Of a DNA stretch of 64,000 nucleotides, positions 35,235-44,703 are shown piece after piece. A program made the position numbers and the translations under genes. The notes under the pieces are model-generated. The model did no database searches and was not told the origin of the DNA. It was given only the letters and a program-made list of their open reading frames with translations. This DNA comes from Pseudomonas fortuita (GTDB lineage: Bacteria; Pseudomonadota; Gammaproteobacteria; Pseudomonadales; Pseudomonadaceae): assembly GCF_026898135.2 (NCBI RefSeq), contig NZ_CP114035.2:971501-1035500 (forward strand), in the 5' to 3' direction. How positions within the stretch are numbered: position 1 is the first letter of the stretch; each line of letters begins with the position of its first letter.

Positions 35235-35794
35235 TGAGCGAAGAAAACCAGGTCGAAAGCGAAGAGCTGCCGCACCTGCTGTTGGTGGATGACGATGCCA
35301 CCTTCACCCGGGTCATGGCCCGGGCAATGAGCCGTCGCGGTTTCCGCGTGAGCACCGCCAGTTCGGCCGAGGAAGGCTTGATTCTGGCCCAGCAGGACCT
35401 GCCAGATTACGCCACGCTGGACCTGAAGATGGACGGTGACTCCGGCCTTGTGCTGCTGCCCAAGCTGCTGGAGCTGGACCCTGAAATGCGCGTGGTGATC
35501 CTGACCGGTTACTCGAGCATTGCCACGGCGGTGGAAGCGGTCAAGCGCGGCGCCTGCAATTACCTGTGCAAACCGGCTGACGCCGATGATGTGCTGGCAG
35601 CATTGCTGTCGGAGCACACCGACCTGGATACCCTGGTGCCGGAAAACCCGATGTCGGTCGACCGCCTGCAGTGGGAACACATCCAGCGCGTGCTGAACGA
35701 GCACGAGGGCAACATCTCGGCCACCGCACGTGCGCTGGGCATGCACCGCCGGACCTTGCAGCGCAAGCTGCAGAAGCGCCCGGTCCGGCGCTGA
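35231..35794 (+). CDS. roxR: Response regulator RoxR (RegA/PrrA family)
   Basis: 187 residues (186 from the second ATG at 35234). Receiver domain 1-125 with acidic pocket VDDD and phosphoacceptor D64 in ATLDLKM, then a proline-rich-poor short linker and a Fis-type helix-turn-helix at 148-185 (HEGNISATARALGMHRRTLQ). This is the compact RegA architecture, without an AAA domain. Its start overlaps roxS, GAGGAG lies just upstream, and a REP pair follows. Confidence 0.94.
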   Translation: MMSEENQVESEELPHLLLVDDDATFTRVMARAMSRRGFRVSTASSAEEGLILAQQDLPDYATLDLKMDGDSGLVLLPKLLELDPEMRVVILTGYSSIATAVEAVKRGACNYLCKPADADDVLAALLSEHTDLDTLVPENPMSVDRLQWEHIQRVLNEHEGNISATARALGMHRRTLQRKLQKRPVRR

Positions 35795-35806
35795 GTCCGC
35801 GTTGCC

Positions 35807-35898
35807 CTCTTCGCGGGGCAAGCCCGCTCCCACAGGCCCTGAACAGGTCTGAAGATTTGTGCGATACCTGTGGGAGCGGGCTTGTCCCGCGAAGAGGC
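35807..35898. repeat. REP pair after roxR
   Basis: Inverted arms 35807-35835 and 35867-35898 (CTCTTCGCGGGGCAAGCCC... and reverse) with the CCCGCTCCCACAGG core. Confidence 0.9.
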
Positions 35899-36001
35899 CG
35901 GCACTGACAGAAATTTTTCTACAAGCCCGCGATCCCCGCAAATACCAGCCGTTGGCGTATCATTAGCCACCTAACGGCAACCTCTCCAGGATCGCTTGCG
36001 C

Positions 36002-36943
36002 ATGCTCGCCCTTCTTATCCAGACGCTGAACATCACGGCACCTGTCTTCGCCATGCTGTTCATGGGCGTGCTGCTCAAACGCATCCGTCTGATCGACGAT
36101 AATTTCAACCGCGTTGCCTCGCAGTTGGTGTTCAACGTCTGCATGCCTGCGCTGTTGTTCCTCGGCATTTACCACGCCGACCTGGCTGCTGCGGTGAAGC
36201 CCGGTGTCATCCTTTACTTCATCGTCGCCACTCTGGTGGGCTTCGGCGTCGCTTGGGGCATGGCCATCTGGCGTAGCCCGCAGGCCGACCGGGGCATCTA
36301 TACCCAGGGCGCGTTCCGCGGCAACAACGGCGTGATCGGCCTGGCCCTGGCTGCCAGCCTTTACGGCGACTACGGTATTTCGCTGGGTGCAGTGCTCGCC
36401 GGCCTGGTCATCCTGATGTACAACTCGCTGTCGGCAGTGGTGCTGGCGGTGTACAGCCCGGACCTCAAGTCCGACCCGTGGAGCATCTGCAAGAGCATTT
36501 TAAGCAACCCGCTGATCATCAGCGTGCTGGTCGCGACACCCATGGCTTACGGCCAGGTGCCGCTCCCTAACTGGCTGCTGACTTCAGGTGATTACCTGGC
36601 ACAGATGACCCTGCCGTTGGCATTGATGTGTATTGGCGGCACCCTGTCGCTGGCGGCGCTGCGCGACAGCGGCCGGCTGGCCATCGACGCCAGCCTGGTA
36701 AAGATGGTCTGGCTGCCGCTGGCCGGCACCCTCGGTGCCTGGCTGTGCGGCTTTCGCGGGGCCGAACTGGGTATCCTGTTCCTGTACATCGGCAGCCCGA
36801 CCGCAGCTGCCAGTTACGTCATGGCGCGGGCGGCCAACGGCAACCATGAGCTGGCTGCGTCGATCATCGTGATCACCACCTTAATGGCGGCAATCACCAC
36901 CAATATCGGCATTTTCATCTTGCAGTGGGGCGGATGGATCTAG
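36002..36943 (+). CDS. AEC-family transporter
   Basis: 313 residues with about ten hydrophobic helices, in the auxin-efflux-carrier fold: LNITAPVFAMLFMGVLLKR, QLVFNVCMPALLFLGI, GAFRGNNGVIGLALAASLYG, and a C-terminal half with MTLPLALMCIGGTLSLAALR and LGILFLYIGSPTAAASYVMA. These proteins move organic acids such as malate or malonate; the substrate cannot be told here. ATG 36002 has AGGA upstream. It lies 53 bases before the amino-acid permease gene and may be co-transcribed with it. Confidence 0.88.
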   Translation: MLALLIQTLNITAPVFAMLFMGVLLKRIRLIDDNFNRVASQLVFNVCMPALLFLGIYHADLAAAVKPGVILYFIVATLVGFGVAWGMAIWRSPQADRGIYTQGAFRGNNGVIGLALAASLYGDYGISLGAVLAGLVILMYNSLSAVVLAVYSPDLKSDPWSICKSILSNPLIISVLVATPMAYGQVPLPNWLLTSGDYLAQMTLPLALMCIGGTLSLAALRDSGRLAIDASLVKMVWLPLAGTLGAWLCGFRGAELGILFLYIGSPTAAASYVMARAANGNHELAASIIVITTLMAAITTNIGIFILQWGGWI

Positions 36944-36996
36944 ATCCTTGACTGCAAACAACACAAAAACAGCCTCACTGAGCTAAAGGACACTTC

Positions 36997-38358
36997 ATGC
37001 AAGACCAGAGCAAGCCCGAGCAGTTACAGCGCGGGCTGAAGAATCGCCATATCCAGCTGATCGCGCTGGGCGGGGCCATCGGTACCGGCTTGTTCCTGGG
37101 CATCGCCCAGACCATCCAGCTGGCCGGGCCCTCCGTACTGCTGGGGTACGCCATCGCTGGCCTGATGGCCTTCCTGATCATGCGCCAGCTGGGTGAAATG
37201 GTGGTGGAAGAGCCGGTGGCCGGTAGCTTCAGCCACTTTGCCCACCAGTACTGGAGCGAGTTTGCAGGCTTCGTGTCGGGCTGGAACTACTGGGTGGTGT
37301 ATGTACTGGTTGGCATGGCCGAGCTGACGGCCGTGGGTATTTACGTGCAGTACTGGTGGCCGGAATTCCCCACCTGGGCCACGGCGGCGATATTTTTTGT
37401 GGTGATCAACCTGATCAACCTGACCCAGGTGAAGGTCTACGGCGAAATGGAATTCTGGTTCGCCCTGATCAAGGTAGTGGCCATCGTCAGCATGATCGGC
37501 TTCGGCGCCTGGTTGCTGAGCAGCGGCCATGGCGGCCCGGATGCCAGCGTGGCCAACCTGTGGCAGTACGGCGGCTTCTTCCCTAACGGTGTCAGCGGCT
37601 TGGTGATGGCGCTGGCGGTGATCATGTTCTCGTTCGGTGGGCTGGAGCTGGTGGGTATCACTGCTGCCGAGGCAGACAACCCGCGCCAGAGTATCCCCAA
37701 GGCCACCAACCAGGTGGTGTACCGCATCCTGATCTTCTACATCGGTGCCCTGGCGGTGCTGCTGTCCCTGTACCCGTGGCAGAAGGTCGTGCAGGGTGGC
37801 AGCCCGTTCGTGATGATTTTCCACGAGCTGGACAGCGACCTGGTGGCAACCATCCTCAACATCGTGGTGCTGACGGCTGCGCTGTCGGTTTACAACAGCT
37901 GCGTGTACGCCAACAGCCGCATGCTGTTTGGTCTGGCCAGCCAGGGTGACGCACCGCGCCAGTTGCTGAAAGTCAGCCGCAGCGGCGTGCCGCTGACTGC
38001 ACTGGGCGTGTCTGCCTTCGCGACCGGGCTGTGCGTGGTGATCAACTACCTCATGCCGGGCGAGGCCTTTGGCTTGCTGATGGCCCTGGCGGTGTCGGCG
38101 CTGGTGATCAACTGGGCGAGCATCAGCATTACCCACTTGAAGTTCCGCAAGGCCAAGCTGGCGGCCGGTATTACCCCGTTCTACAAGAGCCTGGGGCACC
38201 CGCTGACCAACTACCTGTGCCTGGCGTTCATTGTGCTGATTCTGGTGGTGATGTACCTGACTCCGCCGATTCGCATCTCGGTGATGCTGATCCCGGCATG
38301 GATTGCCGTGCTGTGGGTGGCCTTCAAGCTGAAGAAGGCTCGGCAGGTTCGCCGTTAG
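36997..38358 (+). CDS. aroP: Amino-acid permease, AroP/PheP type
   Basis: 453-residue, 12-helix APC-family proton symporter. The N-terminus GLKNRHIQLIALGGAIGTGL is the classic amino-acid-transporter signature, followed by VAGSFSHFAHQYWSEFAGF, NWVV-type NYWVVYVLVGMAELTAVGIY and GGLELVGITAAEADNPRQS. Overall it resembles AroP, the general importer for Phe, Tyr and Trp, though relatives with other specificity are hard to exclude. AAAGGA lies before the ATG. An A-rich stretch (AACAACACAAAAACA, about 36957-36971) resembles Hfq/Crc sites. Confidence 0.88.
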   Translation: MQDQSKPEQLQRGLKNRHIQLIALGGAIGTGLFLGIAQTIQLAGPSVLLGYAIAGLMAFLIMRQLGEMVVEEPVAGSFSHFAHQYWSEFAGFVSGWNYWVVYVLVGMAELTAVGIYVQYWWPEFPTWATAAIFFVVINLINLTQVKVYGEMEFWFALIKVVAIVSMIGFGAWLLSSGHGGPDASVANLWQYGGFFPNGVSGLVMALAVIMFSFGGLELVGITAAEADNPRQSIPKATNQVVYRILIFYIGALAVLLSLYPWQKVVQGGSPFVMIFHELDSDLVATILNIVVLTAALSVYNSCVYANSRMLFGLASQGDAPRQLLKVSRSGVPLTALGVSAFATGLCVVINYLMPGEAFGLLMALAVSALVINWASISITHLKFRKAKLAAGITPFYKSLGHPLTNYLCLAFIVLILVVMYLTPPIRISVMLIPAWIAVLWVAFKLKKARQVRR

Positions 38359-38375
38359 ATTTGTATCGCCTGTGA

Positions 38376-38405
38376 GATCGAGCGCCGCCCGCGCGGCGCT
38401 CGATC
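38376..38405. terminator. Strong hairpin between convergent aroP and the Na+/Ca2+ exchanger
   Basis: GATCGAGCGCCGC is inverted as GCGGCGCTCGATC around a four-base loop, between stops at 38358 and 38454. There is no T tract, so Rho-independent termination is only possible, not certain. Confidence 0.55.
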
Positions 38406-38453
38406 GTAAGGGCGACACAAGGCTTAAGGCATGCGCCAGATGACATGGCCCGA

Positions 38454-39539
38454 TCAATGCTGCCGGCGCCAGGCGCGCACGGTGGTATACAGCAGCACCA
38501 CCGCGAGCACAGGCAGCACATAGAACAGCATCAACCGCTCCAGGCGCCCGGCCAGCGGCATGCCCATGGTGAACGCCGCCACGTGCAGGCCGTAGGCCAG
38601 GTACAGGCACAGGAACACCAGGCCTTCGGCGCGGGTGATGCGGTAGCCGGAATAGAACACCGGCAGGCTTAGCGCGGCGACGCCGAGCATAACCGGCAGG
38701 TCGAAGGCCAGGGCGTTGGGCGAGATCGACAGCGGCACAGGGGTGATCAGCGCGGTCAGGCCCAGCACTGCCAGCAGGTTGAACAGGTTGCTGCCGATCA
38801 CGGTGCCCACGGCGATTTCCCGTTCACCACGCAGGGCCGCGATCAGCGCGGCGGCGAGCTCTGGCAAGGATGTGCAGATGGCGACGACGGTCAGGCCGAT
38901 GATGCGCTCGGACAGCCCCAGGTCTGTGGCAACCTCCACGGCGGCCTCCAGCAGCAGGTGGCCCCCCAGGCTCAGCAGGCCAAAGCCGGCCAGCACCTGC
39001 AGCAGCGTGCCTGACCAGAAGCGCCTGGCGCTGGATTTTGCCGTGTCCGGCGCGGGGTAAGTGCGTGCGTAGTGGCGCGATTGGTGCCAGAGCATTGCCA
39101 GGTAGCCGGCCAGGCCAAGCAGCAGCAGCCCCCCTTCCACCCGGCCCAGGTAACCGTTGGCGGACAAGGCATAGACCAGGCCGCTGGCGAGGATCATCAG
39201 CGGAATGTCCAGGCGCACCAGCTGGCGCGACACACGCAGCGGGATGATCAGCGCGGCCAGGCCAAGAATGACCAGTACGTTGAAGATGTTGCTGCCGATC
39301 ACGCTGCCGACCGCCACATCCGGCGCGCCCTGATAGGCCGCCTGCAGGCTCACGGTCAGTTGTGGTGCTGTACTGCCGAAGGCCACCAGGCTCAGGCCGA
39401 TGATCAACGGGCGAACATGAAGGCGCTGAGCCAGGCGCAGCGCTGCGCGCACCAGCAATTCGGCGCCGCCGACCAGCAGCAGCAGGGCAATGCCCAGTTG
39501 CAACAGGCTGAAGGTGGGAAGGGTGGCCAAGTCGAAAAT
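38454..39539 (-). CDS. Calcium/sodium antiporter family protein (YrbG/CaxA type)
   Basis: 361 residues from the proposed ATT start. Two inverted halves of five helices each carry an alpha-repeat: SLVAFGSTAPQLTVSL and AICTSLPELAAAL, each followed by a GSNIFNVLVILGLAALI or GSNLFNLLAVLGLTALI segment. The second repeat has the normal ion-binding glutamate (SLPEL); the first has glutamine (STAPQL). AGGAG sits seven bases before an in-frame ATT at 39539, but 16 bases before the TTG at 39530, the first conventional start, so ATT initiation is likely. It is an inner-membrane cation exchanger by family; the altered repeat makes the ion uncertain. Confidence 0.85.
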   Translation of the reverse strand: MFDLATLPTFSLLQLGIALLLLVGGAELLVRAALRLAQRLHVRPLIIGLSLVAFGSTAPQLTVSLQAAYQGAPDVAVGSVIGSNIFNVLVILGLAALIIPLRVSRQLVRLDIPLMILASGLVYALSANGYLGRVEGGLLLLGLAGYLAMLWHQSRHYARTYPAPDTAKSSARRFWSGTLLQVLAGFGLLSLGGHLLLEAAVEVATDLGLSERIIGLTVVAICTSLPELAAALIAALRGEREIAVGTVIGSNLFNLLAVLGLTALITPVPLSISPNALAFDLPVMLGVAALSLPVFYSGYRITRAEGLVFLCLYLAYGLHVAAFTMGMPLAGRLERLMLFYVLPVLAVVLLYTTVRAWRRQH

Positions 39540-39557
39540 GGTCGGACTCCTGTCGCG

Positions 39558-39932
39558 TCAGTCGCTAAGCCCTTGTACTCGCACGCGTGCCGTTCCGCTA
39601 CGGAGCATGCCGATTTTTTCTGCAGCGGCGCGAGACAGGTCGATCAGGCGGCCGCGGGTGTGCGGGCCACGGTCGTTGATGCGCACCACCACACTGCGCT
39701 GGTTGGCCGTGTTGGTGACCCGTACGCGGGTGCCGAACGGCAGGTTGCGGTGGGCGGCGGTAAAACCGTGCTGGTTGAACGGCTCGCCACTGGCGGTGCG
39801 TTTGCCGTGGTGGCGCGACCCGTAATAGGAAGCGGTGCCTGTCTGGTCGTAACCACGCGGGTCGATGTCATGGCTGGCGCAGCCGGCCAGGAAAGAGAAG
39901 AGGGCTAGCGTGCCGAGGGATTTTTTTAGCAA
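39558..39932 (-). CDS. Short RlpA-like lipoprotein
   Basis: 124 residues. A lipoprotein signal with lipobox LAGC (cysteine about residue 18) is followed directly by one double-psi beta-barrel RlpA domain: [57 protein letters not shown]. The His (TAAH) and Asp (INDRGP) needed for lytic transglycosylase activity are present. There is no SPOR domain, unlike septal RlpA, so it is a second, smaller paralogue. The start is TTG at 39932 with GGAG seven bases upstream. Confidence 0.88.
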   Translation of the reverse strand: MLKKSLGTLALFSFLAGCASHDIDPRGYDQTGTASYYGSRHHGKRTASGEPFNQHGFTAAHRNLPFGTRVRVTNTANQRSVVVRINDRGPHTRGRLIDLSRAAAEKIGMLRSGTARVRVQGLSD

Positions 39933-39972
39933 GTTCTTGCTCCGGTGCTATTGGGGCCGCTGCGCGGCCCAT

Positions 39973-40050
39973 CGCCGGCAAGCCAGCTCCCACAGGTACC
40001 TCATCGCCCTCAAAAGCGGCGCTGTACCTGTGGGAGCTGGCTTGCCGGCG
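39973..40050. repeat. REP pair between gatB and the RlpA-like gene
   Basis: Perfect inverted arms 39973-39998 and 40025-40050 (CGCCGGCAAGCCAGCTCCCA... and reverse). The core has CCAGCTCCCACAGG, a variant of the CCCGCTCCCAC element. A further CGAGGGC-AAG-GCCCTCG hairpin lies at 40053-40069. Confidence 0.9.
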
Positions 40051-40082
40051 AACGAGGGCAAGGCCCTCGCCGCTTTTTCAGC

Positions 40083-41528
40083 TCAGCCTTCGAGCTTGGC
40101 CTTGAGCAATTGGTTCACCTGCCCCGGGTTGGCCTTGCCTTTGGAGGCTTTCATCGCCTGGCCGACAAAGAAGCCGAACATCTTGCCACGCTTGGCCTCG
40201 TCGGCCGCACGGTACTGTTCGACCTGCTCGGCGTTGGCCGCCAGCATCTCGTCCAGCATCTTGTCGATGGCACCGGTGTCGGTCACCTGCTTCAGGCCTT
40301 TGCTTTCGATGATGCTGTCGGCATCGCCTTCACCGGCAGCCATCGCCTCGAATACGGTCTTGGCGATCTTGCCGCTGATGGTGTTGTCGCGGATGCGCAG
40401 CAGCATGCCACCCAGGTGCGCGGCGCTGACCGGTGCCTGGTCGATCTCGATGCCCAGCTTGTTGAGCAGGCTGCCCAGCTCGACCATGACCCAGTTGGCC
40501 GCCAGCTTGGCGTCGCCACCGATTTTTACCACTTCCTCGAAGTAGTCCGCCTGTTCGCGGCTCGAAGCCAGCACGTTGGCGTCGTAGGCCGACAGGCCAT
40601 ACTGGCGCTGGAAGCGTTCGACCTTCTGCGGCGGCAGCTCCGGCAGGCCGGCGCGGATGGTTTCGAGGAAGCTGTCCTCGATCACCACCGGCAGCAGGTC
40701 CGGGTCGGGGAAGTAACGGTAGTCGTTGGCTTCCTCCTTGCTGCGCATGGAGCGGGTTTCATCTTTGTTCGGGTCGTACAGGCGAGTTTCCTGCACCACC
40801 TTGCCGCCGTCTTCGATCAGGTCGATCTGGCGCTGGATTTCGCTGTTGATCGCGCGCTCGATGAAGCGGAACGAGTTGACGTTCTTGATCTCGCAGCGGG
40901 TGCCGAACTCGGCTTGACCCTTCGGACGAATCGACACGTTGCAGTCGCAGCGCAGCGAGCCTTCGGCCATGTTGCCGTCGCAGATGCCCAGGTAGCGCAC
41001 CAGTGCGTGGATCGCCTTGACGTAGGCCACGGCTTCCTTGGCGCTGCGCATGTCAGGCTCGGAGACGATTTCCAGCAGCGGGGTGCCGGCACGGTTAAGG
41101 TCGATGCCGGTGGAGCCGCTGAAGTCTTCGTGCAGGCTTTTGCCGGCGTCTTCTTCCAGGTGCGCGCGGGTGACCCCGATACGCTTGATGGTGCCGTCTT
41201 CCAGGGCGATATCCAGGTGGCCCTTGCCGACGATCGGCAGGTCCATCTGGCTGATCTGGTACCCCTTGGGCAAGTCCGGGTAGAAGTAGTTCTTGCGCGC
41301 GAACACGTTGCGCTTGCCGATTTCGGCATCGATGGCCAGGCCGAACATGCACGCCATGCGCACGGCTTCCTGGTTCAGCACCGGCAGTACGCCGGGCATG
41401 CCCAGGTCTACCAGGCTGGCCTGGGTGTTCGGCTCGGAGCCGAAGGTGGTGGCGCTGCCGGAGAAGATCTTCGACTGGGTGGCGAGCTGAGTGTGGATTT
41501 CAAGCCCGATCACAACTTCCCATTGCAT
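40083..41528 (-). CDS. gatB: Asp-tRNA(Asn)/Glu-tRNA(Gln) amidotransferase subunit B
   Basis: 481 residues starting [17 protein letters not shown], the standard GatB start. The catalytic cradle follows ([43 protein letters not shown]), and the C-terminal YqeY-like tail ends [11 protein letters not shown]. GatB phosphorylates the misacylated tRNA and takes ammonia from GatA. It is the last gene of gatCAB, 11 bases after gatA. Confidence 0.97.
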   Translation of the reverse strand: MQWEVVIGLEIHTQLATQSKIFSGSATTFGSEPNTQASLVDLGMPGVLPVLNQEAVRMACMFGLAIDAEIGKRNVFARKNYFYPDLPKGYQISQMDLPIVGKGHLDIALEDGTIKRIGVTRAHLEEDAGKSLHEDFSGSTGIDLNRAGTPLLEIVSEPDMRSAKEAVAYVKAIHALVRYLGICDGNMAEGSLRCDCNVSIRPKGQAEFGTRCEIKNVNSFRFIERAINSEIQRQIDLIEDGGKVVQETRLYDPNKDETRSMRSKEEANDYRYFPDPDLLPVVIEDSFLETIRAGLPELPPQKVERFQRQYGLSAYDANVLASSREQADYFEEVVKIGGDAKLAANWVMVELGSLLNKLGIEIDQAPVSAAHLGGMLLRIRDNTISGKIAKTVFEAMAAGEGDADSIIESKGLKQVTDTGAIDKMLDEMLAANAEQVEQYRAADEAKRGKMFGFFVGQAMKASKGKANPGQVNQLLKAKLEG

Positions 41529-41539
41529 GTGTGAACTCC

Positions 41540-42991
41540 TCAGAAGCCGTTGGGGGCACGGGTGTGCCAGTCGGTCACTTGCTGGTAGCGGTGCGCGACG
41601 TTGAGCAGGCGGCCTTCCTGGAAATACGGCGCCAGCAGCTGCACGCCGACCGGCAGGCCGTCGACGAAGCCAGCCGGCATCGACAGGCCCGGCAGGCCCG
41701 CCAGGTTGGCGGTGATGGTGTAGACGTCTTCGAGGTAGGCGGCGACCGGGTCGCTGCTCTTGGCGCCAAGCTTCCAGGCCGGGTTTGGCGTGGTCGGGCC
41801 GAGGATCAGGTCGACATCGTTGAAAGCGGCCATGAAGTCGTTCTTGATCAGGCGGCGGATCTGCTGCGCCTTCACGTAGTAGGCGTCGTAGTAGCCGGCC
41901 GACAGGGCGTAGGTGCCGACCATGATGCGGCGCTGCACTTCAATGCCGAAGCCTTCGCCACGGGACCGCTTGTACAGGTCGGTGAGGTCTTTCGGCGCTT
42001 CGCAGCGGTAACCGAAGCGCACGCCGTCGAAGCGCGACAGGTTGGATGAGGCCTCCGCCGGGGCGATCACGTAGTAGGCCGGGATGGCGTGCTGCATGTT
42101 CGGCAGGCTGATTTCCTTGACCACCGCGCCGAGCTTTTCCAGCTCTTTGACGCTGGCCTGGACCAGCTCGGCGATACGTGGATCGAGGCCGGCCCCGAAG
42201 TACTCTTTTGGCAGGCCGATGCGCAGGCCCTGCAGCGAAGCGTTCAGGTTGGCGCTGTAGTCCGGCACCGGCTCTTCGATGCTGGTGGAGTCCTTGGCGT
42301 CGAAACCGGCCATGCCTTGCAGCAGCAGGGCGCAGTCTTCGGCGGTGCGGGCCAGCGGGCCGCCCTGGTCGAGGCTGGAGGCGTAGGCGATCATGCCCCA
42401 GCGCGACACACGACCGTACGTCGGCTTGAGGCCGGTGAGGTTGGTCAGTGCTGCCGGCTGGCGGATCGAGCCGCCGGTGTCAGTGCCGGTGGTGGCTGGC
42501 AGCAGGCGCGCGGCCACGGCAGCGGCCGAACCGCCCGACGAACCGCCCGGGACGTGTTCGAGGTTCCACGGGTTTTTCACCGCGCCGTAGTGGCTGGATT
42601 CGTTGGCCGAACCCATGGCGAACTCGTCCATGTTGGTTTTGCCCAGGGTGACCATGCCGGCTTCAGCCAGCTTGGCGACCACGGTGGCGTCGTAGGGTGC
42701 CTTGAAGTTGTCGAGCATCTTCGAGCCGCAACTGGTGCGTACGCCGTTGGTGCAGAACAGGTCCTTGTGGGCGATGGGCGCACCCAGCAGCGCGCCGGTT
42801 TCGCCTGCGGCGCGACGGGCGTCGGCGGCACGCGCCTGGCCCAGGGCCAGGTCTTCGGTGACGCTGATGAAGCTGTTGATCTGCGGGTCGAGTTGCTTGA
42901 CGCGCGCCAACAGGGCGCCAGTCAGCTCTTCGGAGGAAAACGACTTGTCGGCGAGTCCGCGGGCGATCTCGGCCAGGGTCAATTGATGCAT
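41540..42991 (-). CDS. gatA: Asp-tRNA(Asn)/Glu-tRNA(Gln) amidotransferase subunit A
   Basis: 483 residues, amidase-signature family. The Ser-cisSer-Lys triad region is present: [12 protein letters not shown] (Lys), then [17 protein letters not shown] and [15 protein letters not shown] (the two serines). GatA makes ammonia from glutamine and channels it to GatB. Second gene of the operon, 15 bases after gatC. Confidence 0.97.
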   Translation of the reverse strand: MHQLTLAEIARGLADKSFSSEELTGALLARVKQLDPQINSFISVTEDLALGQARAADARRAAGETGALLGAPIAHKDLFCTNGVRTSCGSKMLDNFKAPYDATVVAKLAEAGMVTLGKTNMDEFAMGSANESSHYGAVKNPWNLEHVPGGSSGGSAAAVAARLLPATTGTDTGGSIRQPAALTNLTGLKPTYGRVSRWGMIAYASSLDQGGPLARTAEDCALLLQGMAGFDAKDSTSIEEPVPDYSANLNASLQGLRIGLPKEYFGAGLDPRIAELVQASVKELEKLGAVVKEISLPNMQHAIPAYYVIAPAEASSNLSRFDGVRFGYRCEAPKDLTDLYKRSRGEGFGIEVQRRIMVGTYALSAGYYDAYYVKAQQIRRLIKNDFMAAFNDVDLILGPTTPNPAWKLGAKSSDPVAAYLEDVYTITANLAGLPGLSMPAGFVDGLPVGVQLLAPYFQEGRLLNVAHRYQQVTDWHTRAPNGF

Positions 42992-43006
42992 GGCAGGCTC
43001 TATCCC

Positions 43007-43294
43007 TTACTCGATGACTTTGGGAACCAGGTACAGACCGCTTTCGGTCGAGGGCGCGATAGCCTGGTAGGCATCGCGCTGGTTGCTTTCGGTGACCTGG
43101 TCGGGGCGCAGGCGCTGGCTGGCTTCCAGCGGGTGGGCCAGGGGCTCGATGCCAGTGGTATCGACCGCTTGCATCTGGTCGACCAGCCCGAGGATGCTGT
43201 TCAGGGCTTCGGTAATGCGTGGCAGTTCGCCATCATTCAGCCCCAGACGGGCCAGATGGGCGATCTTTTCCACGTCGCAGCGTTCAAGCGCCAT
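43007..43294 (-). CDS. gatC: Asp-tRNA(Asn)/Glu-tRNA(Gln) amidotransferase subunit C
   Basis: 95 residues, the usual GatC length. The protein wraps the GatA-GatB interface: [60 protein letters not shown]. The ATG at 43294 has GGAG six bases upstream. It is divergent from mreB across a 205-base region that must hold both promoters. Confidence 0.96.
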   Translation of the reverse strand: MALERCDVEKIAHLARLGLNDGELPRITEALNSILGLVDQMQAVDTTGIEPLAHPLEASQRLRPDQVTESNQRDAYQAIAPSTESGLYLVPKVIE

Positions 43295-43340
43295 GAGGAT
43301 CTCCAAGGGAAACAAAGAACGGAATTTGGGTCCGCGGTGA

Positions 43341-44537
<1,197 letters not shown>

Positions 44538-44566
44538 TCCCACTCGCTGTTCACGAGCGCCCGGTT

Positions 44567-44625
44567 TACAGGTACTACGCACAGTGCTACCTGTATGTGC
44601 TGGGCTGGCGCCCGTTAAGGGCGCC
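44567..44625 (+). promoter_or_regulatory. Two hairpins between mreB and mreC
   Basis: ACAGGTA/TACCTGT (about 44568-44594) and the perfect GGCGCCC-GTTAA-GGGCGCC (44607-44625) lie in the mreB-mreC gap. Neither has a T tract, so they more likely protect or process the mreB mRNA than terminate it. Confidence 0.5.
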
Positions 44626-44703
44626 GTATCCGTCAACCCGCAACCAGGCTGGTGCGTTGTCCCATGTCCAATGACCTCCTGAGTCGTCCACGAGGAACGG
44701 CCC

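Noticed and set aside
40053..40080. CGAGGGC-AAG-GCCCTCG followed by CCGCTTTTT as a terminator
   Set aside because: The T run is on the plus strand, but the flanking genes (gatB, RlpA-like) are both on the minus strand, so no transcript is known to use it.
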